In this document: piece by piece, positions 9,181 through 17,241 of the stretch
Layout of the letters: each line of letters begins with the position of its first letter
How positions within the stretch are numbered: the first letter of the stretch is position 1
Notes under the pieces: model-generated
The model's database searches: none
Seen by the model: only the letters and a program-made list of their open reading frames with translations
Told to the model about the DNA's origin: nothing
Translations under genes and position numbers: made by a program
Assembly: GCF_017873855.1 (NCBI RefSeq)
Contig: NZ_JAGGKR010000001.1
Location: forward strand, 496,001-560,000
DNA: 64,000 nucleotides
DNA from: Methanolinea mesophila
Lineage (GTDB): Archaea > Halobacteriota > Methanomicrobia > Methanomicrobiales > Methanospirillaceae
Direction of reading: 5' to 3'

Positions 9181-10218
9181 TTAGAGTTTGGGCTTGACCT
9201 TCAGTGCCTGGACCAGGAGCCGGACACCCGCCTCGATGTCTTTCACGTCCAGCACTTCCACCGGAGAATGAATGTAACGGGTCGGGATAGAGAGGGTGGT
9301 GCTCGGGATCCCTCCTTTTTCGAGATGGATCGCAGTCGCATCGGTGGTCCCTCCGCTCCCCACCTCGAGCTGAACGGGGATGTCATGATCCGCCGCCGTC
9401 TTACGGAGCCAGTCCACCATGCTCCGGCTCGCGATCAGTCCTCTCCCGCTTGCATCCATTATGGTGATAATCGGGCCCTTTCCCATCTCCACCGGTACGT
9501 CATTTTTATCTATACCCGGATGATCCCCGGGAAATGTCACATCGGTCGCCACCGCGCAGTCCGGCGAGATGGAAAAGGCGCTTGTTTTCGCCCCCTTCAA
9601 CCCGACTTCTTCCTGCACGGTGAAGACGCCGAAGATGGTATACGGTGATTTCACCTCCTGCAGGGTCCGGATCAACATCGCCACTCCAGCCCGGTTGTCG
9701 AAGGCCTTTCCGGTAATCCTCCCGTTCGCAAGATCCGCGACCTGGCGGTCGATGGTGACGGGCGTCCCGATCTCGACTCCCAGGGCGAGCGCATCCTCTT
9801 TGCTGGTCGCACCCGCGTCGATGAAGAGATCTTCTATCTTCGGCATCTTTTTCCGCTCTTCTTCATCCATTTTGTGAGGAGGTTTCCCCCCCAGCACACC
9901 GGAAACAGGTCCCTTCGTGCCGTGAAGTATTACCCTCTGATTATAGAGGGTGGGGTTATACCATCCCCCCAGGGCGACGAACCTGATGAAGCCCTTGTCA
10001 TCTATGGATTTTACCGCCAGTCCGATCTCGTCTGCATGGGCGGCGAGCATGATCCGGAAGTCGTTTCCTTTCTTTACGGTGATCAGGTTGCCGAGCGGGT
10101 CGGTGTACATCTCATCAACATGTTTTTTCAACTCTTTTTTTACGATGTTGAGAACACTTCCCTCGCTGCCGGAAACCCCGTGCGCATTGGAGAGCATGCG
10201 TAGTAGTTCATGAACCAT
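9181..10218 (-). CDS. M42 family metallo-aminopeptidase
   Basis: This is a cytosolic co-catalytic (usually Zn/Co) aminopeptidase of the M42/TET family, which forms large shells that trim peptides released by proteases. The 345-residue product has the full ligand set: H61 and D63 in AAHADEIG, D174 in FDNRAG, catalytic and metal glutamates E203/E204 in VQEEVGL, D226 in ATDVTFPG and H317 in RYIHSPVE. The family was once annotated as endoglucanase or cellulase, which is misleading. The start ATG lies 3 bases after the stop of the aminotransferase, so the two are probably co-transcribed. Confidence 0.93.
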   Translation of the reverse strand: MVHELLRMLSNAHGVSGSEGSVLNIVKKELKKHVDEMYTDPLGNLITVKKGNDFRIMLAAHADEIGLAVKSIDDKGFIRFVALGGWYNPTLYNQRVILHGTKGPVSGVLGGKPPHKMDEEERKKMPKIEDLFIDAGATSKEDALALGVEIGTPVTIDRQVADLANGRITGKAFDNRAGVAMLIRTLQEVKSPYTIFGVFTVQEEVGLKGAKTSAFSISPDCAVATDVTFPGDHPGIDKNDVPVEMGKGPIITIMDASGRGLIASRSMVDWLRKTAADHDIPVQLEVGSGGTTDATAIHLEKGGIPSTTLSIPTRYIHSPVEVLDVKDIEAGVRLLVQALKVKPKL

Positions 10219-10221
10219 CGA

Positions 10222-11331
10222 TTACTCCTCCATAACACTGCCGATTCTGTCCACGGCCTGTTGCAGCACCTGTCGCGACGCCGCATAACTGAAACGTGCA
10301 TAATCCGGTGCATTACATCCGAATGCTGTGCCGGGCACGATGACGACACCCGCTGCGAGAACCCTTTCCAGGAGTGCAGGGGACATAGGCGAGAAGATAT
10401 AGAATGCTCCCTCGGGGAGGGGGAAGTCTATACCGAGGCCCTTTAACCCGGAATACAGCAGGTCCCTCCTGGCCTGGTATTCGGTCCGCATCTCCTCCAC
10501 GCATCCCTGGTTTCCCGTATAAGCGGCCAGGGCGGCATATTGTGAGATCGATGTGGCGCAGGCCTGGCAATACTGGTGAACCTTGAGGCACTGGTCGGTA
10601 TACTCTTTCGGGCCCGCGAGGTAACCGATTCGCCAGCCTGTCATAGCATAGGTCTTGCTGGTTGCATTGACCGTGATGACGTCCTCCCCGAAGCGTGCCG
10701 CGCTCGTGTGGTGTGCACCGTAAATAAAATGTTCATATACCTCGTCGCTGACCACGGTCACTCCCGCGTCGTTGGCATACTCCACGATCGCCCTTATAGA
10801 ATCTTCCGGTTCGACCGCACCGGTGGGATTTGCAGGGGAGTTTAATACAAAGATTCTCGCCCCGTCCATCAGCTCCTTTGCTGCTTCCACGTTGATGTGG
10901 AACTTACCGTCAAGGGGAACACCCACCGGGCACCCTCCCGCAAGCGTCGCAAGGGATGCGTAGGACACGAAACCCGGGTCCTGGAATAACACCCTGTCTC
11001 CCTCTTCCACCAGTGCATGCATGATGATATGCAGCGCCTCGCTCGCACCTGCGGTGACGATAATCTGATCGGGGGCGTATGCGAGCCCGTTCTCCCGGGC
11101 AAACTTGGCGCTGATAGCCTCGCGCAGTTCCGGGATCCCGGTATTCGGGGTATACCCGGTTTTCCCTTCCCTTATCGCGGCAATAGCCGCCTGTTTGATA
11201 TGTTCCGGGGTGTCGAAGTCCGGCTGCCCGAGACCTAGGTTGATGGACCATGGCCCGGCCGCTTCGAACAGTTTTCTTATCCCGGAGATCTCTATTCCAC
11301 GGCATCTTTTGGTACACCTGTATGGCTCCAT
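10222..11331 (-). CDS. Class I/II PLP aminotransferase (aspartate-aminotransferase-like)
   Basis: Fold-type I aminotransferase of 369 residues. Visible motifs are the substrate loop LGLGQPDFDTP near 33-41, NSPANPTG near 164-171 with the PLP-binding Asn, D196 in VVSDEVYE, the Schiff-base lysine K226 in SKTYAMTGWRIGY, and R234. It probably transfers amino groups between aspartate or an aromatic/branched amino acid and 2-oxoglutarate; the sequence does not settle the substrate. It lies between the hexuloisomerase upstream (10-base gap) and the M42 peptidase downstream (3-base gap) on the same strand, consistent with a three-gene operon. Confidence 0.93.
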   Translation of the reverse strand: MEPYRCTKRCRGIEISGIRKLFEAAGPWSINLGLGQPDFDTPEHIKQAAIAAIREGKTGYTPNTGIPELREAISAKFARENGLAYAPDQIIVTAGASEALHIIMHALVEEGDRVLFQDPGFVSYASLATLAGGCPVGVPLDGKFHINVEAAKELMDGARIFVLNSPANPTGAVEPEDSIRAIVEYANDAGVTVVSDEVYEHFIYGAHHTSAARFGEDVITVNATSKTYAMTGWRIGYLAGPKEYTDQCLKVHQYCQACATSISQYAALAAYTGNQGCVEEMRTEYQARRDLLYSGLKGLGIDFPLPEGAFYIFSPMSPALLERVLAAGVVIVPGTAFGCNAPDYARFSYAASRQVLQQAVDRIGSVMEE

Positions 11332-11341
11332 TCATTCCACC

Positions 11342-11941
11342 TCATTCGATATTGGCATGCCTTGTCTTCAGGTCCTTCTCTTCCATCCGGGTGATCTCCA
11401 TCAGCCGCGAGATGATGGCATCGGCAAAGACCATTGAGGCGGTCTCGAAGATTGTCCCGAGCGGCGCGAACGACTTGTGTTCTCCCATCATCTGCCGGAT
11501 CTCGAACTCCGCCGTGTCGTCCTTCACCGCGTCCCTCTGGGACTCGATGATCACCACCGAGTCGGATATCTGTGCGATTTTCGAGGACTTGTCGGAAGAG
11601 ATCAACGCGAGCCTGCCTCCGATGTCCTTTGCCGTCTCTGCGATATCCGCCACGGTCTTGGTCTTCCCCGAACCCGAGAAGACCACCATGAGGTCTCCCT
11701 GTTTCATTGCCGGGGTGATTGTCTCTCCCACCACATACGCCTGGAACCCAAGGTGCATCAGGCGCATTGCAAATGCCTTCGCCACCAGTCCCGAGCGTCC
11801 GGCACCCATCACATAGATCCTTCTGGCTTTCAGAATTTCGTCAAGAAACCGCGTTATTTCCTCGTCAGAGAGAGAATCTGCGATTTTTTTAATCTTGGAC
11901 GACATCAGCCGCATCATATCCTGAACCCGGTGATCCACCAT
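11342..11941 (-). CDS. hxlB: 6-phospho-3-hexuloisomerase (SIS domain)
   Basis: SIS-fold sugar-phosphate isomerase that interconverts fructose 6-phosphate and 3-hexulose 6-phosphate. In archaea without the oxidative pentose pathway, the reverse ribulose-monophosphate route uses this step to make ribulose 5-phosphate. The 199-residue product has the SIS motifs GAGRSG at 46-51 and SGSGKT at 89-94, and a C-terminal EIRQMMGEHKSFAPLGTIFE-type ending. I start it at the ATG at 11941 because this gives the usual family length and a TATA-like box (TTTATG, about 11975-11980) lies some 37 bases upstream. The frame is open to 12226 but that extension is unlike the family and overlaps the divergent methylase gene. 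Confidence 0.9.
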   Translation of the reverse strand: MVDHRVQDMMRLMSSKIKKIADSLSDEEITRFLDEILKARRIYVMGAGRSGLVAKAFAMRLMHLGFQAYVVGETITPAMKQGDLMVVFSGSGKTKTVADIAETAKDIGGRLALISSDKSSKIAQISDSVVIIESQRDAVKDDTAEFEIRQMMGEHKSFAPLGTIFETASMVFADAIISRLMEITRMEEKDLKTRHANIE

Positions 11942-12148
11942 ACTCTGCTCCCACTCATTCTTCAATCCGCCAGCACATAAATCTACCAAGAGTCGTGAAC
12001 GAAAGTCCGTTATCCTCCCGTGTGACTCCAAACTGCTATTAATGACCGCGGATAGAGTTGTAATAGAGACCCATGACCCCCGGGCGGGAAAAATGAACAC
12101 CATGCCTGTCTGTCGGGTCTTAACAGGACCGAGTTCCCGGAAACGATC

Positions 12149-12946
12149 ATGACCCTCCCTGTCCCCTACTTCTCCCGCGACGGATTCACCCTCTATCACG
12201 GTGATTGCATCGATATCCTCGGCCACCTCCCCGCGGGATCGGTGGATCTCATCTTTGCCGATCCGCCGTATAATCTTTCGAACGGGGGGTTCACCTGCAA
12301 AAGCGGGAAGAGAGCGTCGGTGGACAAGGGACCCTGGGATGTGAGTGCAGGGATTAAGGAAGACTTCTCATTCCACCTCGCCTGGATCGGCGCCTGTCGC
12401 AGGGTGCTGAAGGACCATGGAACCATCTGGATAAGCGGGACCTACCATTCGGCCTACGCATGCGGATTTGCTCTTCAGATGCTCGGGTTTCACATCCTGA
12501 ACGATATCTGCTGGTTCAAGCCCAACGCGCCGCCGAACCTGAGCGGACGATTCTTCACGGCCAGCCATGAATCTCTCATATGGGCAAGGAAATCGAAAGA
12601 TTCTCCGCATTACTTCAATTACAGTCTGATGAAATCGGGAGAGTGGGAGGAGGACAGCATGAAACGCCCGGGGAAACAGATGCGAAGCGTATGGAGCATC
12701 CCTTCGCCCAAGGGAGAGGAGAAAAGGCAGGGTAAACACCCGACACAGAAACCCTGCGCCCTTCTCCGAAGAGTACTCCTCGCCTGCTCCCGGGAAGGGG
12801 ACGTTGTCCTTGACCCCTTTACCGGAAGCTCCACCACGGGCATCGCGGCGGCCGTGCTCGGGAGGACCTTTATCGGGATAGACTCTTCCGTGGAATACCT
12901 GGATCTCTCGATCCGCAGATACTCTGATCTGGGCGTTTTGGAATGA
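12149..12946 (+). CDS. DNA adenine methyltransferase, DpnA-like (solitary)
   Basis: Type II-like N6-adenine methylase of the beta class, 265 residues. The catalytic DPPY is early (residues 38-41, ADPPYNLSNGG), followed by a variable target region, KHPTQKP near 198 and the SAM-binding motif DPFTGSSTTG near 221. Order and wording closely match the DpnA (M2.DpnII) and CcrM/HinfM-like groups. The SVDKGPWD and APNLSGRFFTASHES-like stretches recall DpnA, so GATC is a reasonable guess at the target, by inference. No restriction endonuclease gene is beside it. It is divergent from hxlB with a 207-base shared upstream region. Confidence 0.88.
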   Translation: MTLPVPYFSRDGFTLYHGDCIDILGHLPAGSVDLIFADPPYNLSNGGFTCKSGKRASVDKGPWDVSAGIKEDFSFHLAWIGACRRVLKDHGTIWISGTYHSAYACGFALQMLGFHILNDICWFKPNAPPNLSGRFFTASHESLIWARKSKDSPHYFNYSLMKSGEWEEDSMKRPGKQMRSVWSIPSPKGEEKRQGKHPTQKPCALLRRVLLACSREGDVVLDPFTGSSTTGIAAAVLGRTFIGIDSSVEYLDLSIRRYSDLGVLE

Positions 12947-13004
12947 TTCAGGCGCGGTGAACCATTTTAAGGTCGCACGCGTACAGTATTGCGGTGTTGG
13001 CCTG

Positions 13005-14285
13005 ATGCCGCCTGATCCCGGACCCCGCGAGAGGACATGCCTGCTGATAGATGCAGAGCTGCCGTACCTTCTGGAACTGTACCGTCATCTGCACCGGAAC
13101 CCCGAACTTTCCGGGATGGAGGAAAAGACCGCAGCGACCCTGGCCCGGGAACTGGAATCGGTGGGGGTCGAGGTGATTTCAAACCTGGGAGGGCATGGCG
13201 TGGCGGGGATTCTCCGCAACGGTACCGGTCCGGTCGTTCTTGTCAGGGCGGATATGGATGCACTCCCCATCGAAGAGGAGACCGGCCTCCCGTATGCAAG
13301 TGTTGTTCGGACCACGGATAGCACAGGGGCGCCCGTGGGAGTGATGCATGCCTGCGGGCATGACATCCATATGGCGGTACTGGTAGGAATCGCAAGGATC
13401 TTTTCCAGGATGCGGGACCGGTGGGGGGGAACCCTGGTCTTCGTGGGGCAGCCCTCGGAGGAAATGGTCTCCGGTGCAAAAAAAATGGTGGATGAAGGTC
13501 TTTACACCCGGGTCCCCCATCCCGACGCAGCCCTCGCTCTCCACGTGGGCCCGGACCTCCCCCCAGGCGTTATTGGGTACCGGGAGGGGATCTTCTCGGC
13601 CGGGGCGGATTCGATCGATATCGAGGTACGGGGCATCGGAGGGCATGCCGCGCATCCCGACCAGACCCGCGACCCTGTCGTGATCTCCGCCACGATGATC
13701 CTTGCATTCCAGACGATCATCACCAGGGAAATTCCCCCGAACGAGTTTGCCATCCTGACCGTGGCATCGGTCCACGGGGGGACGAAACACAATGCAATCC
13801 CCGACCAGGTGGACCTTCAGGCAAATATTCGTTACTTCAAGCCCGAAATCAGGGAACTTCTTCTCGAGGCAATCCGAAGGGTGGCGAATGGCGTGGCCCT
13901 GGCGGCAGGGGTTCCCGCGGACAGGATGCCGGTTGTCCGGGTAGAGACCGAATCGGTCCTCCCACTGGTCAACGACCCCGGGCTCTCGGAGAGGATCGCC
14001 CTTGCGTTCATCAGGAATCTTGGGAAAGACAGGGTGAAAAAGATCGAACCTCTCTCGGGGAGCGAGGATTTCGGATTTTTCGGGATGGTCCGGCCGCCCG
14101 TCCCCTTGTGCTATTTCCGGATCGGGACGGGAAGCAGTCCGGTCGAAGGCCAGGGGCAGGCATACCTGCACAGCAGCCGTTTTGCCCCGGACCCGGGCCC
14201 GGCCATCGTGTCCGGTCTTGAGGCGATGTGCATCGCGCTGCTGGAACTTACGGGAATACCCGATCAGCAGACATCCGAACCCTGA
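13005..14285 (+). CDS. M20 family amidohydrolase / peptidase
   Basis: Zn-dependent amidohydrolase of the M20D group (hippurate hydrolase, N-acyl-amino-acid or IAA-amino-acid hydrolase). It has ADMDALPIEEETG, the ligand pair MHACGHDIHM, catalytic QPSEEMVSGAKKM, the dimerisation domain with GIGGHAAHP, and GSEDFGFF near the C-terminus. The substrate cannot be read from sequence. The start is uncertain: the frame is open from a GTG at 12957, but the ATG at 13005 gives 426 residues and sits about 40 bases after an AT-rich TTTTAA tract, consistent with a leaderless transcript. Its last 22 bases overlap the end of the convergent gene on the other strand. Confidence 0.9.
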   Translation: MPPDPGPRERTCLLIDAELPYLLELYRHLHRNPELSGMEEKTAATLARELESVGVEVISNLGGHGVAGILRNGTGPVVLVRADMDALPIEEETGLPYASVVRTTDSTGAPVGVMHACGHDIHMAVLVGIARIFSRMRDRWGGTLVFVGQPSEEMVSGAKKMVDEGLYTRVPHPDAALALHVGPDLPPGVIGYREGIFSAGADSIDIEVRGIGGHAAHPDQTRDPVVISATMILAFQTIITREIPPNEFAILTVASVHGGTKHNAIPDQVDLQANIRYFKPEIRELLLEAIRRVANGVALAAGVPADRMPVVRVETESVLPLVNDPGLSERIALAFIRNLGKDRVKKIEPLSGSEDFGFFGMVRPPVPLCYFRIGTGSSPVEGQGQAYLHSSRFAPDPGPAIVSGLEAMCIALLELTGIPDQQTSEP

Positions 14286-15778
14286 TAGTGCTCGATCTCC
14301 CCCCAGGGGACAAGCTTCTTTCCTGATATCACCGATACCGGGCCGTGCCCGCCGCAGATCAGGCAGGGGCGATCCGATCCCGGTACTTCCTGGCTGGTGG
14401 CTTCTGCGAGCTCGAGGAGCGCCCGCCGCTCCTTCTTTGCAAGATCGCTGTCCACGTTCACCGAGGTTACCAGAAACACCGCGAGGGAATTATAGGTCGC
14501 CCGTTCGGGGGTAAGATATTCGAAGTTGATCACGGTATCGGAAGTGAAAAGGAGGCCGACACGGGGAGAATAGACGAATATCATGCCATGGGTATGGCCT
14601 CCCATACCTTCGAGTATCTCGAATTCAACACCGGCAAGCGTGAACGTGGAGACTACAGGGAAGATCCCCCGCATGGAAAGCGGGACGGTGGGGACGACCT
14701 GGATCTCCTCCGACGGCGCAAACCCTGAGAACAGGTTGATCATGGTGGTGTATACCTCTTCGAGGATCGATTCCTCGCTCCTTGAACCATACGCACGATT
14801 CGCAACCCTGATGATGTCCAGCGTACCGGGGTGCATCAATGCAGGGACCCGGTAGTGCGACCCTGCCCCGCAGTGGTCCGCATCTGCATGAGTAATAATG
14901 ATCCGGGAGAGATGCTTCAGTGCATCAGGGGCATACTGGCGGATCATCGCGGAAATTTCCGGATAGTAAATACCATACCCTGTGTCTATCATCACCGCTT
15001 CCCCGGCGGCTTCAAGTATGAACACGTTCCCTCCGCAGGGCGGCTGGAAACAGGATACGGTGATCCCCCCGCCCGCCGGAATTATCTGAACGTCGGCATA
15101 AAATTTCGACCCTGTCGTCGCTTTTAATGACCTGCCCGTGACCAGGACGCTCTCGAACGCTTTCTTCGGGTCCTGCCCCAGGTTCATCAGCTCCTGGGCG
15201 ATATGATTGATATCCCCAAGCAGCTGCATCAGGAAACGGTCCTCGGAATCCCCGATAATCTCCCGGATATTCTGTGCGAAGCGGAGGTAAAAGACCGTGT
15301 CATCGAGGTGCAGCCCCGAGTTGTCGTATTCGATGATCTCGATCCGGTAGCGGGATTTCAGTTGATCGAGGAGCCGGTCCGCACCGGCATTGTCTTCAAG
15401 ATTGAGACTTATGGTAAGCCTGTCCGGGTGCCGGCCTTTATCATCGAAATCGATGAACGCGATATTTGCCTTGCAGGCGGTCGTATAGTGGAGGAAGTCG
15501 GAGAGTGCTCCGGGCCGGTGAGAGATATACACATAGAACTTGAGAAAACTCAGCGGTTTTAAAGAAGACTGCAGGTATCCTATTGCGTTCAGTTCTTCGG
15601 TCATCCGCTGGTAGGAGTCTTGGTCTGCCGTCACCTCAAAAAATACGGTGTAGGGGTCTATTCTCCGATCAAACTGTATCCGATTGATATTTCCGGAGTA
15701 ACGGGTGATTATTTCCGCTGCCCTGTGCAACGATCCGGGCTGATCCGGTACTCTGGCAATGAACGAGCGTTTTTCCAT
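14264..15778 (-). CDS. Two ACT domains fused to a metallo-beta-lactamase fold
   Basis: This 504-residue protein has an unusual layout. Residues 1-72 (IARVPDQPGSLHRAAEII) and 78-150 (VYISHRPGALSDFLHY) read as two ACT domains, which usually bind amino acids. Residues 155-220 form a helical linker. Residues 230-500 form a metallo-beta-lactamase domain: HADADHCG at 297-304 (the second histidine of HxHxDH is Asp), GGHTHG, the metal aspartate in LFTSDTVI, and a last histidine in ICGGHG. A ligand-controlled hydrolase or oxidoreductase is plausible, but no substrate can be named. It is monocistronic and converges on the M20 gene with a 22-base overlap. Confidence 0.82.
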   Translation of the reverse strand: MEKRSFIARVPDQPGSLHRAAEIITRYSGNINRIQFDRRIDPYTVFFEVTADQDSYQRMTEELNAIGYLQSSLKPLSFLKFYVYISHRPGALSDFLHYTTACKANIAFIDFDDKGRHPDRLTISLNLEDNAGADRLLDQLKSRYRIEIIEYDNSGLHLDDTVFYLRFAQNIREIIGDSEDRFLMQLLGDINHIAQELMNLGQDPKKAFESVLVTGRSLKATTGSKFYADVQIIPAGGGITVSCFQPPCGGNVFILEAAGEAVMIDTGYGIYYPEISAMIRQYAPDALKHLSRIIITHADADHCGAGSHYRVPALMHPGTLDIIRVANRAYGSRSEESILEEVYTTMINLFSGFAPSEEIQVVPTVPLSMRGIFPVVSTFTLAGVEFEILEGMGGHTHGMIFVYSPRVGLLFTSDTVINFEYLTPERATYNSLAVFLVTSVNVDSDLAKKERRALLELAEATSQEVPGSDRPCLICGGHGPVSVISGKKLVPWGEIEHYQGSDVC

Positions 15779-15929
15779 TCTGGCACCCTGTAAATTGGTC
15801 AGGGGGTACTATTGGGGGTGTCGTTCCATCAAAGTTCCCCATCCGGGAGAGAGTTTATATTCAGTGGTGTGAATTGTTTTTACTATACGGTTCCCTTCGG
15901 GGGGGGAATTCCAAAATACCAGGATTTCT

Positions 15930-16724
15930 ATGCAGCATCAGCAGGTATTTGTGGTGGATGACGATCCCATAGTGGCAAATCTCATTGAATTACGGCTGAA
16001 AAAGATGGGGTACGGGGTCTCGGGAGTCTCCCACAATGGTACGGATGCGCTGGAGAAGATCCGCGGGTGCCACACGGATGTAGTGATCATGGACATCAAC
16101 CTTCCCGGGTCGCTTGACGGTATCCAGACTGCAGGCAAGATCGCGGCATCCCATGATATCCCGGTTGTGTATCTCACCGGAGACCAGAATCCGACTACGT
16201 TCGAACGGGCGAAGTCCGGTTCGGAATGCCAGTACCTGGTAAAACCGTTCAAGGACTCCGACCTTCACATTGCGATCCAGCTCGCGATATCGCGGCACGA
16301 CATATTCAAGGAGGTGAGCAGGCAGAACCGGTTCTGCCAGAGTATCCTCTCGAGCGTGAGTGACGGGATCATCGCCACCGATACGGAAGGCTTCGTATCC
16401 TTCATGAACCCGGCTGCCCAGGTGCTTACGGGAGTCCAGAGTATATCGGGGAGAAAAACACATGTCCGGGAGCTGGTCTCCATCATCAGCAACGGGAACG
16501 GGCAGGCCATGGAGAACCCGGTCGATCTTGTAACAAGGACCGCGGATATCGCCGGGTTCCCGCAGGATGCAGTCCTTATCAACCACAACCGCGAGAAGAT
16601 CCATGTCGACGGCTGGGCAGGTCCCTTGTACGACGAGAAAGGAAATCCCAAAGGGATTCTCCTCTATATCTCCCCGAAACCAAGAAAAAACCTGTTAAAA
16701 TTTACCGGGAAGGTGCTCTATTAA
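15930..16724 (+). CDS. Response-regulator receiver + PAS protein, no kinase or DNA-binding output
   Basis: This 264-residue signalling protein has a CheY-like receiver at residues 1-120: acidic pocket D10-D12, phospho-acceptor D55 in VVIMDINLPG, Thr in VVYLTGD, Lys in LVKPF. A PAS domain follows at about 135-255 (SDGIIATDTEGFVSFMNPAA). No histidine-kinase, HTH or enzymatic domain follows, so it may act as a phospho-relay or protein-interaction partner of a kinase encoded elsewhere. Such receiver-PAS proteins are numerous in Methanomicrobiales. TATA-like tracts lie upstream (around 15853-15862 and 15879-15890). A strong hairpin directly follows the stop. Confidence 0.9.
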   Translation: MQHQQVFVVDDDPIVANLIELRLKKMGYGVSGVSHNGTDALEKIRGCHTDVVIMDINLPGSLDGIQTAGKIAASHDIPVVYLTGDQNPTTFERAKSGSECQYLVKPFKDSDLHIAIQLAISRHDIFKEVSRQNRFCQSILSSVSDGIIATDTEGFVSFMNPAAQVLTGVQSISGRKTHVRELVSIISNGNGQAMENPVDLVTRTADIAGFPQDAVLINHNREKIHVDGWAGPLYDEKGNPKGILLYISPKPRKNLLKFTGKVLY

Positions 16725-16729
16725 GTGTA

Positions 16730-16755
16730 CCCGACCGATCGCTTTTTCGGTCGGG
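16730..16755 (+). terminator. Hairpin after the receiver-PAS gene
   Basis: A perfect 9-bp stem (CCCGACCGA at 16730-16738 with TCGGTCGGG at 16747-16755) with a T-rich loop starts 5 bases after the stop codon. It probably terminates or stabilises the 3' end of the transcript. Confidence 0.55.
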
Positions 16756-16900
16756 AAGGTCTTTCGGCGAAACGCCGGCAGAATACCTGGACATTTCTTT
16801 GGAGTCCCGGGTTGATTCCCAAGGGGGTCCTTCTTACCGGGCCCTGCGGACATCCCGATGCCATATGTCGTGAAAAACAGACTACAGTGGCTAAAAATGG

Positions 16901-16927
16901 AAAATACGAGTATTTTTCAATAAAAAA
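16901..16927 (-). terminator. T-run and hairpin after the 101-residue gene
   Basis: On the minus strand the stop codon of the small gene at 16936 is followed by a T6 run (16922-16927), then a short A/T hairpin (AAAATAC/GTATTTTT, 16901-16917). This fits a T-rich archaeal terminator for the Mrp operon. Confidence 0.45.
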
Positions 16928-16935
16928 GATTGAGG

Positions 16936-17241
16936 CTATTCCGAGTCAGTTTCGTGCACGATCATCAGCGAACCATAGATGATCTTCTCCAGCACCTGTG
17001 CAACGTACTTAATCTGCTGAGCCCGTTCCAGGTCCTCGTTCCTGTGGATATCCGCATGGATCTGGATCCTTACAAGGGCAAAACGCAGCCGGTCGAGGGT
17101 CTCATCGTCCATCCGGGACGCCTCCCGGTACACGGGCTCAACAATATCCGGCAGGATGCGGACATTTTCGAGCGCAGGGCCTATTATCTTGTAAATTTCC
17201 AGAGGCTCTTCGCGCCCGGCAAGAACCGCGGTGTAGTCCAT
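16936..17241 (-). CDS. Small protein of unknown function, coupled to the Nbp35/Mrp ATPase
   Basis: I do not recognise this 101-residue protein. It is predicted to be largely helical, charged and soluble (sample: MDDETLDRLRFALVRIQIHA), with no cysteines and no signal peptide. The ATG at 17241 directly abuts the stop of the Mrp-type ATPase (17242-17244), so it is almost certainly co-translated with it and may assist Fe-S cluster work or simply share the promoter. Codon use and GC content resemble the neighbours. It looks like a conserved lineage-specific gene rather than a chance frame because of its position and its own downstream T-run. Confidence 0.7.
   Translation of the reverse strand: MDYTAVLAGREEPLEIYKIIGPALENVRILPDIVEPVYREASRMDDETLDRLRFALVRIQIHADIHRNEDLERAQQIKYVAQVLEKIIYGSLMIVHETDSE

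Noticed and set aside
11942-12226. N-terminal extension of the hexuloisomerase
   Set aside because: The extra 95 codons do not resemble the family, overlap the divergent methylase start and precede a good TATA box for the internal ATG.
16725-16982. 85-codon open frame after the receiver-PAS gene
   Set aside because: Starts inside a terminator hairpin, overlaps the end of the opposite-strand gene and has no protein-like pattern.
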